A DNA stretch of 46,313 nucleotides from an uncultured Rhodospirillales bacterium (GCA_903928895.1 CAIYSR010000055.1:1-46313), one strand, 5' to 3'; shown: positions 17,888 to 28,783, counted from the first letter of the stretch. Translations and numbers: made by a program. The notes: generated by a model from the sequence alone, not told the origin.

Positions 17888-17909
17888 ACCCGGCCAGCCA
17901 CGGCGCGAA

Positions 17910-17955
17910 CGGATAAAGTTTTTTTGTTTCTTTTTTTCCAAAAAAAGAAAGCGCT
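17910..17955 (-). repeat. A/T hairpin repeat, copy B (single module, after the SDR gene)
   Basis: On the minus strand, after the SDR stop at 17960, the sequence reads AGCGCTTTCTTTTTTT, GG, AAAAAAAGAAAC, then AAAAAAACTTTATCCG. The arms 17927-17937 and 17940-17950 are a perfect 11-bp inverted repeat with a 2-nt centre. It begins about 5-10 bp after the stop codon, the same relation to its gene as the other copies. On the + strand it follows the ccdB remnant. Confidence 0.85.
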
Positions 17956-17959
17956 GCCT

Positions 17960-18748
17960 TCAATCCTCCTCGGTCGGCACCACGCTCCCCGCCGTCACCC
18001 CGCCGTCGATCACGAAGGTCTGCCCGGTGGTGAAGCTGCCCGATGGGCCCGCCAGGAAAATCGCGGCGCCGGCGATTTCGTCGGGCACGCCGATGCGCTG
18101 GAGCGGGGATTCGCGGTTGCGCTTCTTCAGCACATCCGGATTCTCCCACAGCGCCTTTGCGAAATCGGTCTTGATCAGGCCGGGCGCGATGCAGTTGGTG
18201 CGGATGTTCTTCGGCCCCCACTCGACCGCCATGTTGCGGGCGAGCTGCATGTCGGCGGCCTTGGACAGCGCGTAGATGCCGAGATTGACCGAGCCGCGCA
18301 GCCCGCCGACCGAGGAGATGATGATGCACGACCCGCCGCCGCGCGCCGCCATGCCGGGGAATACCATGTTGCAGAGCCAGAAGTTGCTGCGCACGTTGTA
18401 ATTCATCACCCGGTCATATGCCTCGTCCGGCACGGAGCTGCCCGGCCCGTAATGCGGGTTCACCGCGGCATTGCAGACCAGGATATCGATGCCGCCATAG
18501 GTTGCCACGGCGAAATCGACGAGCGCCTGGAGCTCCTCCTTGCGGCCGATGTTGCAGGTCTTGGTCGCCGCGATGCCACCTTTGGCGATGATGCCGTTGG
18601 TCACCACGTCGCAGGCCTCCTGCTTGCGGCTGGAAATGACGACTTTGGCGCCGTGCTCGGCCATGCGCTCGGCGATGGCACGGCCGATGCCCTTGGAGGC
18701 GCCAGTGATGACGGCCACCTTGCCGGTGAGGTCGAAAAGTGAGGACAT
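17960..18748 (-). CDS. Short-chain dehydrogenase/reductase (SDR family oxidoreductase)
   Basis: A 262-residue classical SDR. The cofactor motif TGASKGIG is at 15-22, NAAV follows at about 93-96, and the catalytic residues are Ser145/146 (IIISSVGG), Tyr159 and Lys163 (YALSK). ISSRKQEACD after strand 2 carries the Ser-Arg typical of NADP(H) preference. The C-terminal wording (SFTTGQTFVIDGGVTAGS) is normal. Members of this type near acyl-CoA genes often act on 3-hydroxyacyl compounds, but the substrate is unknown here. The gene stands alone, followed by repeat copy B. Confidence 0.9.
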   Translation of the reverse strand: MSSLFDLTGKVAVITGASKGIGRAIAERMAEHGAKVVISSRKQEACDVVTNGIIAKGGIAATKTCNIGRKEELQALVDFAVATYGGIDILVCNAAVNPHYGPGSSVPDEAYDRVMNYNVRSNFWLCNMVFPGMAARGGGSCIIISSVGGLRGSVNLGIYALSKAADMQLARNMAVEWGPKNIRTNCIAPGLIKTDFAKALWENPDVLKKRNRESPLQRIGVPDEIAGAAIFLAGPSGSFTTGQTFVIDGGVTAGSVVPTEED

Positions 18749-18848
18749 TGTTTGCTCCCGAAGTTCCGTATTCGGCGCAGCCTGTCACAACACGGCGATG
18801 CCCGCCACTCCGCGCCGCGCTCCGGCGGCGTAACAGGGGAGGCCGCCG

Positions 18849-20993
<2,145 letters not shown>

Positions 20994-21138
20994 GCGACGT
21001 CCGTGCTCATGGAACGGCAAATGGGGGCGAGCCGTGCGGTTTCGTCAAGCGGGGGATGCAACGCAGGCGTGTGCGCGATTGCCAAGTGCCGCGGATTGCG
21101 CGACGACACACTCGAGGCCGCCAAGGAGTTCTTGCGCC

Positions 21139-21972
21139 ATGAATACCATCCAGGCTCTCGCCATTGCCGTGCTGCAGGGCGCGACCGAGTTGTTCCCGGT
21201 CAGCAGCCTCGGTCACGCGGTCATCGTGCCGTCGCTGCTGCGCTCGTCGATCGACCAGGCGTCGGAAGCATTTCTGCCGTTCGTGGTGATGCTCCACCTC
21301 GGCACCGCGGTGGCGCTGTTGCAGTTCTTCTGGCGCGACTGGTGGCTGATCGGCACCGGCGTCGTCGGGCTGGCCGATGCGCACCAGGTCAAGGAGAGCC
21401 GCCGGGTGTTCGTGCTGATCGTCATCGCCACGATCCCCGCCGTGATCGTCGCGCTTCTGTTCGAGAAGATGATCCGTGGCCTGTTCGCCGCGCCGCTGAT
21501 CGCAGCCGCCTTCCTCGTGGTGAACGGTTTGATCCTGCTGTTCGGCGAGCGCGTGCGCGGCCGTGGCGCCCGCCCGCTCGGCGATATCAAGCCGCTCGAC
21601 GCGCTCGTGATCGGCTGCGCCCAATGCCTGGCGCTGATCCCGGGGATTTCGCGTTCGGGCAGCACCATCGTGGCTGGGCTGCTGCGCGGCATCAACCACG
21701 AGAGCTCGGCCCATTTCTCGTTCCTGATCGCGACCCCGATCATCTTCGGCGCGACATTGCATCAGGCGCCGAAGCTGCTCCACGCCACCATGGAACCGGG
21801 CGTGCTCGCCATTGCGAGCGTCGCCGCCGTGGTGGCCGGGATCACCGCCTGGCTCTCGACCTGGTTCCTGATGCGCTATTTCCGCTCGCACGAGGATTGG
21901 GCGCTGAACCCGTTCGGCTACTACTGCGTCGGCTTCGGCGGCCTCTCCAGCCTTTGGCTGTGGCTGGCCTGA
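21139..21972 (+). CDS. uppP: Undecaprenyl-diphosphatase (UppP/BacA)
   Basis: A 277-residue integral membrane phosphatase that recycles undecaprenyl pyrophosphate for peptidoglycan synthesis; BacA overproduction gives bacitracin resistance. The two catalytic motifs are GATELFPVSSLGH near residues 14-26 and PGISRSGST in the middle. The first motif has TELFPVSSLGH where the E. coli type has TEFLPVSSTGH, and GLADAHQVKESR is an unusual cytoplasmic loop. AAGGAG precedes the ATG by about 10 bases. The stop is 4 bp before the next gene, suggesting cotranscription. Confidence 0.93.
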   Translation: MNTIQALAIAVLQGATELFPVSSLGHAVIVPSLLRSSIDQASEAFLPFVVMLHLGTAVALLQFFWRDWWLIGTGVVGLADAHQVKESRRVFVLIVIATIPAVIVALLFEKMIRGLFAAPLIAAAFLVVNGLILLFGERVRGRGARPLGDIKPLDALVIGCAQCLALIPGISRSGSTIVAGLLRGINHESSAHFSFLIATPIIFGATLHQAPKLLHATMEPGVLAIASVAAVVAGITAWLSTWFLMRYFRSHEDWALNPFGYYCVGFGGLSSLWLWLA

Positions 21973-21976
21973 CGCA

Positions 21977-23155
21977 ATGAGCGGTCCTCTCGAAGGGGTG
22001 CGGGTGATCGACCTCACCGGCACCGTGCTGGGGCCGATGGGCACCCAGATCCTGGGTGACGCAGGCGCCGACGTGATCAAGATCGAGGCCCCCGGCGGCG
22101 ATGCCGTGCGCCATGTCGGGCCGCGCGTGTCGGACGGAATGGGAGCGTATTTCCTCAATCTCAACCGCAACAAGCGCAGCGTCGTGCTCGACCTCAAGCG
22201 CCCTCCGGCCCGGGCCGCGCTGCTGCGGCTGATCGCGGGGGCGGATGTGTTCGTGCACAACATGCGTCCGGCCGCCGCCGCCCGGCTCGGGCTCGACTAT
22301 GCGCGCCTCGGGCCGGCGCATCCGCGCCTGATCCATGCCTCCGCCTCCGGCTTCCGCCGCGACTCGAAGCTGGCCGATGCGCCGGCCTACGACGACATCA
22401 TCCAGGGCATGAGCGGCCTCGCCAGCCTCAACGGCCGCGCCGCCGGCACCGAGGGGCCGCGCTACGTACCGACGGTGATGGCGGACAAAATCACCGGCCA
22501 TGTGCTGGCCTCCTCAATCGGCATGGCGCTCTACCGCCGCGAGCGCACCGGCCGCGGCCAGGCGCTGCACGTGCCGATGCTGGAGACGATGCTCTCCTTC
22601 CTGCTGCCCGAGCATCTCTGGGGCCATTCGGTGAACCAGCCGGAGCAGGGGATCGGCTACAGCCGCATGCTGACCCCGCACCGCCGGCCCTTCGCGACAC
22701 TGGATGGCCATCTCTGCCTGATCGCCGTCACCGATGACCAGTACGCCCGGCTGCTGCCGCTGCTCGGCCGCGCCGATCTCGTCACCGACCCCCGCTTCGC
22801 CACAGTCACCGCGCGGGCCGAAAACGTCGAGGTCGTCTATGGCACCATCGCTGCGGCGATGACGGCGCGCAGCACGGCGGAGTGGCTCTCCCTGCTTGCC
22901 ACCGCCGACCTGCCGCACGGTCCGGTCAACTCGCTGGAGGATCTGCTGCGCGACGAATATCTGCGTGGGGGCGGGTTCTTCCATGAATTCGAGCACCCCA
23001 GCGAAGGGCGGATGACCACGCTCGGCATCCCCGTCGCTTATGACGGCTCGCCCGCCACCCTGCGCCGTGGCCCGCCGCGGCTCGGCGAGCATACGGCCGA
23101 GGTGCTGACGGAGGCGGGCTTCGGTGCCGACGAGATCGCCGGGCTGGGTGGCTGA
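21977..23155 (+). CDS. Family III CoA-transferase (CaiB/BaiF type)
   Basis: A 392-residue protein with the family III opening (LEGVRVIDLTGTVLGPMGTQ, then GADVIKIEAPGGDAVR). LNRNKRSVVLDLKRP follows, and the catalytic Asp is expected at about 139 in PAYDDIIQGMSG. These enzymes move CoA between carboxylic acids, such as formyl-, carnitine- or branched-chain acids. The gene starts 4 bp after uppP and is followed 1 bp later by an SGNH hydrolase gene, so it sits in a compact unit; the acid substrate is unknown. Confidence 0.92.
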   Translation: MSGPLEGVRVIDLTGTVLGPMGTQILGDAGADVIKIEAPGGDAVRHVGPRVSDGMGAYFLNLNRNKRSVVLDLKRPPARAALLRLIAGADVFVHNMRPAAAARLGLDYARLGPAHPRLIHASASGFRRDSKLADAPAYDDIIQGMSGLASLNGRAAGTEGPRYVPTVMADKITGHVLASSIGMALYRRERTGRGQALHVPMLETMLSFLLPEHLWGHSVNQPEQGIGYSRMLTPHRRPFATLDGHLCLIAVTDDQYARLLPLLGRADLVTDPRFATVTARAENVEVVYGTIAAAMTARSTAEWLSLLATADLPHGPVNSLEDLLRDEYLRGGGFFHEFEHPSEGRMTTLGIPVAYDGSPATLRRGPPRLGEHTAEVLTEAGFGADEIAGLGG

Positions 23156-23156
23156 A

Positions 23157-23933
23157 ATGCGCTTCCCGCGCCGCGCCCTGCTTGCTGCGCCCATGATCGC
23201 CGCGCCATTTCTGGCTGCGGCCAGCACGCCGTTGGCGGCGGTGCCGATTTCGCGGATGCAACTCGGTTGGTGGAAGGCACGGCACGAGGCGAAACTCGCT
23301 GAACTGCGGGCGCGCCGGCCGGACCTGATATTCCTCGGCGACAGCATCACCCAGAACTGGGAAAAGATCGGCCCCCCCGCCTGGCAGAACTTCGCGCCGA
23401 CGTGGCTGCGGCTGTATGGCGGGCGCAACCCGGTCAATCTCGGCTTTTCCGGCGACGCGACCTCGCATTTGTTATGGCGCATAATCAATGGCGAGCTCGA
23501 CGGGATCTCACCGCGCGCGGCGGTGATCCTGATCGGCGCCAACAATCTCGGCCGCCTGCACTGGTCCCCCGAGGACAGCATTGCCGGGATCGCCGCGGTG
23601 GTGGCGGAGACCAGGCGGCGGCTGCCGCGAACCAAGCTGCTTCTGCTCGGCGTGCTGCCCTCGATCCGCTCGGACTGGGCGACCGCCGCAACGCTGACCA
23701 TCAATGCCGGCTTGGCCCGCCGTTTCGGGGCCGATGCCGTGCCGGGCGCGGTCTACCAGGATGTCGGCAGCGTCTTCCTGCGGGGTGGCAAGGCGGATCC
23801 CGGGCAGTTCTATGACGGGTTGATCACCCCTCCCGAGCCGCCGCTGCATCCGACGGCGCTGGCGCAGGAGCGGATGGCCTTGGCCTATGAACCCACCCTC
23901 GCCGCTTTGCTCGGCGACCGGGCAAGGACATAG
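23157..23933 (+). CDS. Secreted SGNH/GDSL-family hydrolase
   Basis: A 258-residue protein with an N-terminal signal peptide (MRFPRRALLAAPMIAAPFLA). SGNH blocks are present: FLGDSITQNW with the nucleophilic Ser63, NLGFSGDAT with the oxyanion Gly, IGANNLGR with the Asn, and LHPTALAQE with the His. The usual DGLH block is interrupted: DG is followed by LITPPEPP before LHPT. Such enzymes are periplasmic esterases or acetylhydrolases. The N-terminus resembles platelet-activating-factor acetylhydrolase-like proteins. It starts one base after the CoA-transferase stop. A hairpin follows at 23968. Confidence 0.87.
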   Translation: MRFPRRALLAAPMIAAPFLAAASTPLAAVPISRMQLGWWKARHEAKLAELRARRPDLIFLGDSITQNWEKIGPPAWQNFAPTWLRLYGGRNPVNLGFSGDATSHLLWRIINGELDGISPRAAVILIGANNLGRLHWSPEDSIAGIAAVVAETRRRLPRTKLLLLGVLPSIRSDWATAATLTINAGLARRFGADAVPGAVYQDVGSVFLRGGKADPGQFYDGLITPPEPPLHPTALAQERMALAYEPTLAALLGDRART

Positions 23934-23967
23934 ACTCGGAGCAGGCATAGGCGCGGAGCAGGCAGAG

Positions 23968-23999
23968 CCGGGGCGCGATCCGTCGTGATCGCACCCCGG
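23968..23999. terminator. GC-rich hairpin between convergent genes (SGNH hydrolase and ThDP enzyme)
   Basis: CCGGGGCGCGATC (23968-23980) pairs with GATCGCACCCCGG (23987-23999) with one mismatch and a 6-nt loop. It lies midway between two convergent stops (23933 and 24011). There is no clear T-run on either side, so it may act as a bidirectional barrier or Rho-assisted terminator rather than a classic one. Confidence 0.55.
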
Positions 24000-24010
24000 C
24001 CTGGTCAGGT

Positions 24011-25645
24011 TCAGGTCCCGGGGCGGGAGACCTCGGTTTCCTTGCTGGTGATGAACTCGAGCAGCACCGGCACGCCCTTTTGGGTCTGCTCGATGCCGCG
24101 CTTGATCGCCGGGATGATGTCCTGCGGACGGGTCACCCGCTCGCCATAGCCGCCGAACGCGCGCGCCATCGCGGCATAGTCGCCGGAAATATCGGTGGTG
24201 CGGTATTTCTCGGTCGACAGCGCCATGATCTTGAGTTCGATCGCCATCGAGAAGTTGTTCAGCAGGATCGACATGATCGGGATGCGCTCGCGCACCGCGG
24301 TTTCGAAGTCCATGCCGGTGAAGCCGATCGCCGCGTCGCCCCAGACGTTGATGCACAGCTTGTCGGGGTGGGCGAGTTTTGCGCCCATCGCCAGGCCGAG
24401 CCCGTAGCCGAGCTGGGTGGTCTTGCCCCAGCCGATATAGGACAGCGGGGTGATCGAATTCCAGAACGGCGAGAGCTGATCGCGCGGGCTGCCGGCGTCA
24501 TGGGTGATGATGGTGTTGGGCACATCGACGGTGTGCTGCAGATCCCACAGCACGCGGTAGGGGTTGAGCGGCGTGTCGTTGCTGGTCAGCTTGGGCAGCC
24601 ACTTGTCCATCCAGCCCTGGCGGATGGTGGCGATCTCGGCGGTGATGTTGGCCGCATCGCGGTTGGCGGTCACCGTCTTGCGCACTTCGGCGAGGATGGC
24701 GTCGAGCGTCAGGGCGGCGTCACCGACCAGGCCGACCTTGGCGATGACGTCCTTGTTGAGGTGGTTGGGATCGAGGGTGGAGTGGATGATCGCCTTGCCG
24801 GCCGGGATCTTGGCGGCGAACGAGCTTTCGGTGAAGGAGCAGCCGAGGCCGAAAATGAGATCGGCGCGGTCGAGGAACTGCGGCACCATGCGCGACATCG
24901 CAACGCCAGCGGCGCCGATCGAGAGCGGATGGTTTTCCGGGAAGGAGGACTTGCCGGACAGGCTGGTCATCACCGGCAGCGCCAGCAGCTCGGCGAGTTC
25001 CTTCACCTGCGGCCACGCCTTGGCGTAGTGGACGCCCTGGCCGACGTAGAATACCGGGAACTTGGCCGCCACCAGCAGGGCGGCGGCCTTCTTCACATCG
25101 GCCGGATCGGGCCCATAGCGGGTGGTGAGTACCGGCTCGTATTCGAACGGCTCGGGCACTTCCTCGTTGAACATGTCACCGGGGATTTCCACCACCACCG
25201 GGCCGCCGCGGCCATTGCGCAGGCGGGTGAAGGCGCGGCGCATGATGTTGGACACTTCGGCCGCAAGCATCACCGGCTCGGTCGATTTGGTGATGGATTT
25301 CAGGCTGATGGTGGAATTGAAGTTGGGGTCGATATGGGCGATGCGCCGTGCGTAGCCCATCGGCAGCACCAGCACGGGGACCGATTCACCGAAGCACTGG
25401 GCGATGCCGCCAATGGCATTTTCCGCGCCGGGGCCGTGCTGCATGGCGAAGACGCCGATCTTCTTGCCCGACGAGAGGCGGGAGATCGCGTCGGCCATGT
25501 GGATGCCAATGCGCTCCTGCCGGCAGATCACCGGCCGGATATCCTTCTCGGCGGCATGTTCGATCATGTGGTTGACCGGATAGGCGGTGAGGATTTCGAC
25601 GCCCTCCCGCTTCATGATTTCCGCGATGGCCTGGCCGACCTTCAT
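24011..25645 (-). CDS. Thiamine-diphosphate-dependent enzyme of the acetolactate-synthase family, function unknown
   Basis: A 544-residue three-domain ThDP enzyme (PYR, central, PP domains). The PYR domain has the catalytic Glu44 in CRQERIGIHMADA and QHGPGAENAIGG. The PP domain reads WGDAAIGFTGMDFETAV then ILLNN near residue 434; the second Gly of the usual GDG metal motif is replaced (GDA). It lacks clear acetolactate-synthase hallmarks, so I would not name it IlvB; oxalyl-CoA decarboxylase-like, sulfoacetaldehyde-type or other 2-oxoacid chemistry is possible. The gene is alone on its strand, with the dehydrogenase at 25756 upstream on the same strand after 110 bp. Confidence 0.85.
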   Translation of the reverse strand: MKVGQAIAEIMKREGVEILTAYPVNHMIEHAAEKDIRPVICRQERIGIHMADAISRLSSGKKIGVFAMQHGPGAENAIGGIAQCFGESVPVLVLPMGYARRIAHIDPNFNSTISLKSITKSTEPVMLAAEVSNIMRRAFTRLRNGRGGPVVVEIPGDMFNEEVPEPFEYEPVLTTRYGPDPADVKKAAALLVAAKFPVFYVGQGVHYAKAWPQVKELAELLALPVMTSLSGKSSFPENHPLSIGAAGVAMSRMVPQFLDRADLIFGLGCSFTESSFAAKIPAGKAIIHSTLDPNHLNKDVIAKVGLVGDAALTLDAILAEVRKTVTANRDAANITAEIATIRQGWMDKWLPKLTSNDTPLNPYRVLWDLQHTVDVPNTIITHDAGSPRDQLSPFWNSITPLSYIGWGKTTQLGYGLGLAMGAKLAHPDKLCINVWGDAAIGFTGMDFETAVRERIPIMSILLNNFSMAIELKIMALSTEKYRTTDISGDYAAMARAFGGYGERVTRPQDIIPAIKRGIEQTQKGVPVLLEFITSKETEVSRPGT

Positions 25646-25755
25646 CTTATTCTCCTGTGGCGAACGTTTTCCCGCGCGGCAAAAACCCTAGGCGTGGGCG
25701 CGGCACATGGCAACCGGGGCGGTCATGCTGGGCGCGGGGCAGGGCATGGTGCCGC

Positions 25756-26688
25756 TCAGCTCTCGTCCTGGCCGGCCTTGTGGGCGAGCAGACCCATCAG
25801 GCGGCGGTCGCGCCAGGCCTGCCGGGCCGCCTGGTCCGCCAGCGGCAGCACGGCGCGGCGGGCGGCGTGGAGGCTGGCGATGAGGTCTTCGCCGAGCGCC
25901 AGCGGCCGGGTTTCCCCCTGCACCTTGCTGTAGAGGCTGCCGTAGCGGGCAAGGTAGTCGGCCAGCCCGCCAGGGGCGTTCAGATCGATGGTCTCGAGCG
26001 GACCCATGAACGACCAGCGCAGCCCGAGGCCGTGCTTGACCGTGGCGTCGACATCCTCGGCGGAGATCACCCCGTCGGCGACGAGCCGCATCGCCTCGCT
26101 CACCAGCGCGACCTGGAGGCGGTTGAGCACGAAACCGGTCACCTCGCGGTTGACCGTGGCCGGCACCTGGCCGGCGCGTTCCATCAGGGTCCGCGTGCGG
26201 CTGACGATGGCGGGGTCGGTCCAGGGCGCCGGGCACAGCTCGACCACCGGGATCAGATAGGGCGGGTTGACTGGATGGGCCACCAGCGTGCGTGCGCGGC
26301 CGGCCAGCGCGGCCGTGAAGGCGCTGGCCGGGATGCCGCTGGTGGAGCTCGCAAGCACCACCTCGGGGGCCGCCAGCCGGTCCATCTCGGCGAACAGGGC
26401 GGTCTTTTCGGGGATGCGTTCGGGGCCGTTTTCCTGGACATGGACGACCCCGCTGAGTGCGTCGGCCAGGGTGTCGCAGGGGAAGATGCGTGCCAGCACC
26501 GCCTCCGGCGGATCGGCGAGCAGCCCGGCGTCGCGCAGCTCCGGCAGGCGCTCGGCGATGAAGCCACGGGCGGCCGCGGTGGCGGCGGGGGCGACATCCC
26601 AAAGGTTCACCTTGAAGCCGGCGCGCGCGAAGACGATGGCCCAGGCACGGCCGATCAGCCCGGCGCCGACGATCCCGATGGTTTCCAT
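25756..26688 (-). CDS. 3-hydroxyacyl-CoA/L-gulonate-type dehydrogenase
   Basis: A 310-residue NAD-dependent enzyme. METIGIVGAGLIGRAWAIVF gives the Rossmann motif GAGLIG (8-13). ASSTSGIPASAF and the active-site HPVNPPYLIPVVEL match the lambda-crystallin/L-gulonate 3-dehydrogenase and carnitine dehydrogenase branch more closely than FadB-type enzymes. NREVTGFVLNRLQVALVSEA opens the C-terminal helical domain. The start at 26688 has GGAGG at six bases; an alternative start is six codons upstream. It is divergent from the D-2-hydroxyacid dehydrogenase gene, and the ThDP gene follows downstream on the same strand. Confidence 0.87.
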   Translation of the reverse strand: METIGIVGAGLIGRAWAIVFARAGFKVNLWDVAPAATAAARGFIAERLPELRDAGLLADPPEAVLARIFPCDTLADALSGVVHVQENGPERIPEKTALFAEMDRLAAPEVVLASSTSGIPASAFTAALAGRARTLVAHPVNPPYLIPVVELCPAPWTDPAIVSRTRTLMERAGQVPATVNREVTGFVLNRLQVALVSEAMRLVADGVISAEDVDATVKHGLGLRWSFMGPLETIDLNAPGGLADYLARYGSLYSKVQGETRPLALGEDLIASLHAARRAVLPLADQAARQAWRDRRLMGLLAHKAGQDES

Positions 26689-26806
26689 ATGAGCCTCCCT
26701 GGTCATGGCGCCAATTCACCACCGCCGGCCGCGGCGGGCAACCGTGGCGGCAGCCTTGCATCACGCAGGCGGATTCAGCACCTTGCGCGCAACAGGGGAG
26801 ACCATC

Positions 26807-27760
26807 ATGCGCATCGCTGTGCTCGACGACTGGCAGGGAATTGCCGAAGCTGCCGCCGACTGGGCTTCGCTCGGCGCGGAATGCGTGTTTTTCCGTGAAG
26901 GCTTCGGCGGGCCGGAGCAGACCATCGCCGCGCTGGCCGGCTTCGACGTGATCGTGGCGATGCGCGAGCGCACCTGGCTCGGGGCCGATGTGATCCCAGG
27001 GCTGACACAATTGCGCCTGCTGTGCTTCACCGGCCCGCGCAACGCCGCCGTCGACACCGCCGCCTGCACGGCGCGCGGCATCACCGTCTGCCACACCGTC
27101 TCCAAGGGTTCGAGCAGCGATACCCCGGAGTTGGCGCTGGCGCTGTTGATGGCGGCGGCGCGGCGGATTCCGCAGGGCGATGCCGAGATGCGGGCCGGCC
27201 GGTTCCAGCAGAGCCTGCCGCCCGGCCTAGGCCTTGAGGGGCGCACGCTCGGCATTATCGGCCTCGGCCGTATCGGCGCCCGCATGGCCGGCTATGCGGT
27301 GGCGCTCGGCATGCACGTGCTCGCCTGGAGCCCCAACCTGACCGAGGCGCGGGCGGCGGAATGCCGGGCCACCCGCGTCACCAAGGAGGAACTCCTGGCG
27401 CAGAGTGACGCGGTGACATTGCATCTCGTGCTGTCCGCGCGCTCCCGCAACACGCTGGCAGCGGCCGATCTGGCGCTGATGAAACCGGGTGCTATCCTGG
27501 TCAACACCTCGCGCGGCCCCCTCGTCGAGAAAGCGGCCCTGGTTGCGGCGGTGCGCGCGGGCCGGATCGTCGCCGCGCTCGATGTGTTCGACGCGGAGCC
27601 GCTGGCCGCCGACCATCCGCTGCGCGGCTTGCCCAACACCGTGCTCTCCCCGCACATGGGCTACGTCACTCAGGACAACATGCGCGGGTTCTACGAACAA
27701 TCGGTGGAGAACATCCGCGCCTGGCAGAGCGGCAGCCCGATCCGCGTGGTCAATCCGTGA
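26807..27760 (+). CDS. D-2-hydroxyacid dehydrogenase family protein
   Basis: A 317-residue protein of the D-isomer-specific 2-hydroxyacid dehydrogenase family. The NAD motif GLGRIGARMAG, the catalytic Arg in NTSRGPLVE, the Glu in DVFDAEPL and the His in LSPHMGYVT are all present. The wording (TGPRNAAVDTAACTARGITVCHT) is of the phosphoglycerate-dehydrogenase-like branch without a C-terminal ACT domain. It probably reduces a 2-oxoacid or oxidises a 2-hydroxyacid; the substrate is unknown. The frame extends upstream but 26807 gives the family N-terminus. A strong hairpin follows the stop. Confidence 0.9.
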   Translation: MRIAVLDDWQGIAEAAADWASLGAECVFFREGFGGPEQTIAALAGFDVIVAMRERTWLGADVIPGLTQLRLLCFTGPRNAAVDTAACTARGITVCHTVSKGSSSDTPELALALLMAAARRIPQGDAEMRAGRFQQSLPPGLGLEGRTLGIIGLGRIGARMAGYAVALGMHVLAWSPNLTEARAAECRATRVTKEELLAQSDAVTLHLVLSARSRNTLAAADLALMKPGAILVNTSRGPLVEKAALVAAVRAGRIVAALDVFDAEPLAADHPLRGLPNTVLSPHMGYVTQDNMRGFYEQSVENIRAWQSGSPIRVVNP

Positions 27761-27766
27761 CGGTCG

Positions 27767-27806
27767 GGCGCTGCGTGGCGATCCATCCGGATCACCACGC
27801 AGCGCC
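27767..27806. terminator. Strong hairpin between convergent dehydrogenase and lysR genes
   Basis: GGCGCTGCGTGG (27767-27778) pairs perfectly with CCACGCAGCGCC (27795-27806). Inside, GATCC (27780-27784) pairs with GGATC (27789-27793) around a 4-nt loop, giving a nearly continuous 17-bp stem. It lies in the 52-bp gap between the two convergent stops, so it is likely a bidirectional terminator. No T-run follows. Confidence 0.65.
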
Positions 27807-27812
27807 GGCCGG

Positions 27813-28697
27813 TCAGCCCCGCTGTTGCAGCTTGGCGAGCAGGAAGTCGCGGAACACAGCGACCCGCTTCGAATTGCGCAGTTCTTCCGGATAGACGAAG
27901 AACACGTCCACCTTGGGCGCCCGCACATCGGTCAGCACCCGCACCAGACCGTCATCCTCGCCATGCATGTAGTCGGGCAGGGCGGCGATGCCGACCCCGC
28001 TTTTCACCGCGGTCAGCATGGCGGCGACGCTGTTGACTTCGAGCAGGCCGCGGCGCGGGTTGCCCGGCCGGCGGCCGGCATCGGCGATCCAGTTCATGTC
28101 GGAGATCGGCGGGCGGTATTCCCCGAACAGGACGAGACGATGGCTGTCGAGATCCTCGACCCGCGTCGGCGTGCCATGGCGCTTGATGTAGTCGGGCGAG
28201 GCGCAGACATGCCAGTCGATCGCCATCAAGTGGCGCTGCACGAGGTCGGGCTGCTTGGGCGGATGCATGCGGATGGCGACGTCCGCCTCGCGCATCGCCA
28301 GATCGAGATCGCCGTCATCAAGCAGCAGCTGGACCTGGACATCCGGGTACTGGTCGAGGAAGTCTTTCAGCCGGGGCGCGAGCCACTTGGCGCCGAAGCC
28401 GACGGTGGTGGTGATCTTGAGGCGCCCGGCCGGCTTTTCCTTGCTTTCGGTGAGCAGTGCCTCGGTCATCGCCAACTTGGCGAAGACCTCGCGGACGGTG
28501 CGGTTGAGGCTCTCGCCCTGCTCGGTCAGGATCAGGCCGCGCGCGTGCCGGTGAAACAGCGGCACCTGCAGGGTCTCCTCCAGCGCCGAGATCTGCCGCG
28601 ACACGGCCGACTGGCTGAGGTTGAGCGTATCGCCGGCATGCGTGAAGCTGCCTGCCTCGGCCACCGCGTGAAAAACGCGAAGCTTGTCCCAGTCCAT
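27813..28697 (-). CDS. LysR-family transcriptional regulator
   Basis: A 294-residue LysR-type regulator. Residues 1-60 form the winged helix-turn-helix (MDWDKLRVFHAVAEAGSFTH, then LNLSQSAVSRQISALEE), and the rest is the periplasmic-binding-like effector domain. ATG 28697 gives the exact family N-terminus; the frame is open 36 codons further upstream without homology. It lies 86 bp downstream of trxB on the same strand. I recall asnC-trxB-lysR as a recurrent alphaproteobacterial order, so this is probably a conserved regulator of unknown effector rather than a local one. Confidence 0.9.
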   Translation of the reverse strand: MDWDKLRVFHAVAEAGSFTHAGDTLNLSQSAVSRQISALEETLQVPLFHRHARGLILTEQGESLNRTVREVFAKLAMTEALLTESKEKPAGRLKITTTVGFGAKWLAPRLKDFLDQYPDVQVQLLLDDGDLDLAMREADVAIRMHPPKQPDLVQRHLMAIDWHVCASPDYIKRHGTPTRVEDLDSHRLVLFGEYRPPISDMNWIADAGRRPGNPRRGLLEVNSVAAMLTAVKSGVGIAALPDYMHGEDDGLVRVLTDVRAPKVDVFFVYPEELRNSKRVAVFRDFLLAKLQQRG

Positions 28698-28783
28698 CAC
28701 ACCGTCATCCCCCGCCGGGCAGCGCGGGCAGGAACTGCTCCGCCGGCGCCCGGCACTCCACTGTACGCTTAAGCATTCGAATC

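Noticed and set aside
24080-25933. 617-codon open frame on the + strand opposite the ThDP gene
   Set aside because: Composition is Gly/His/Asp-biased without any motif, while the minus strand encodes a complete ThDP enzyme.
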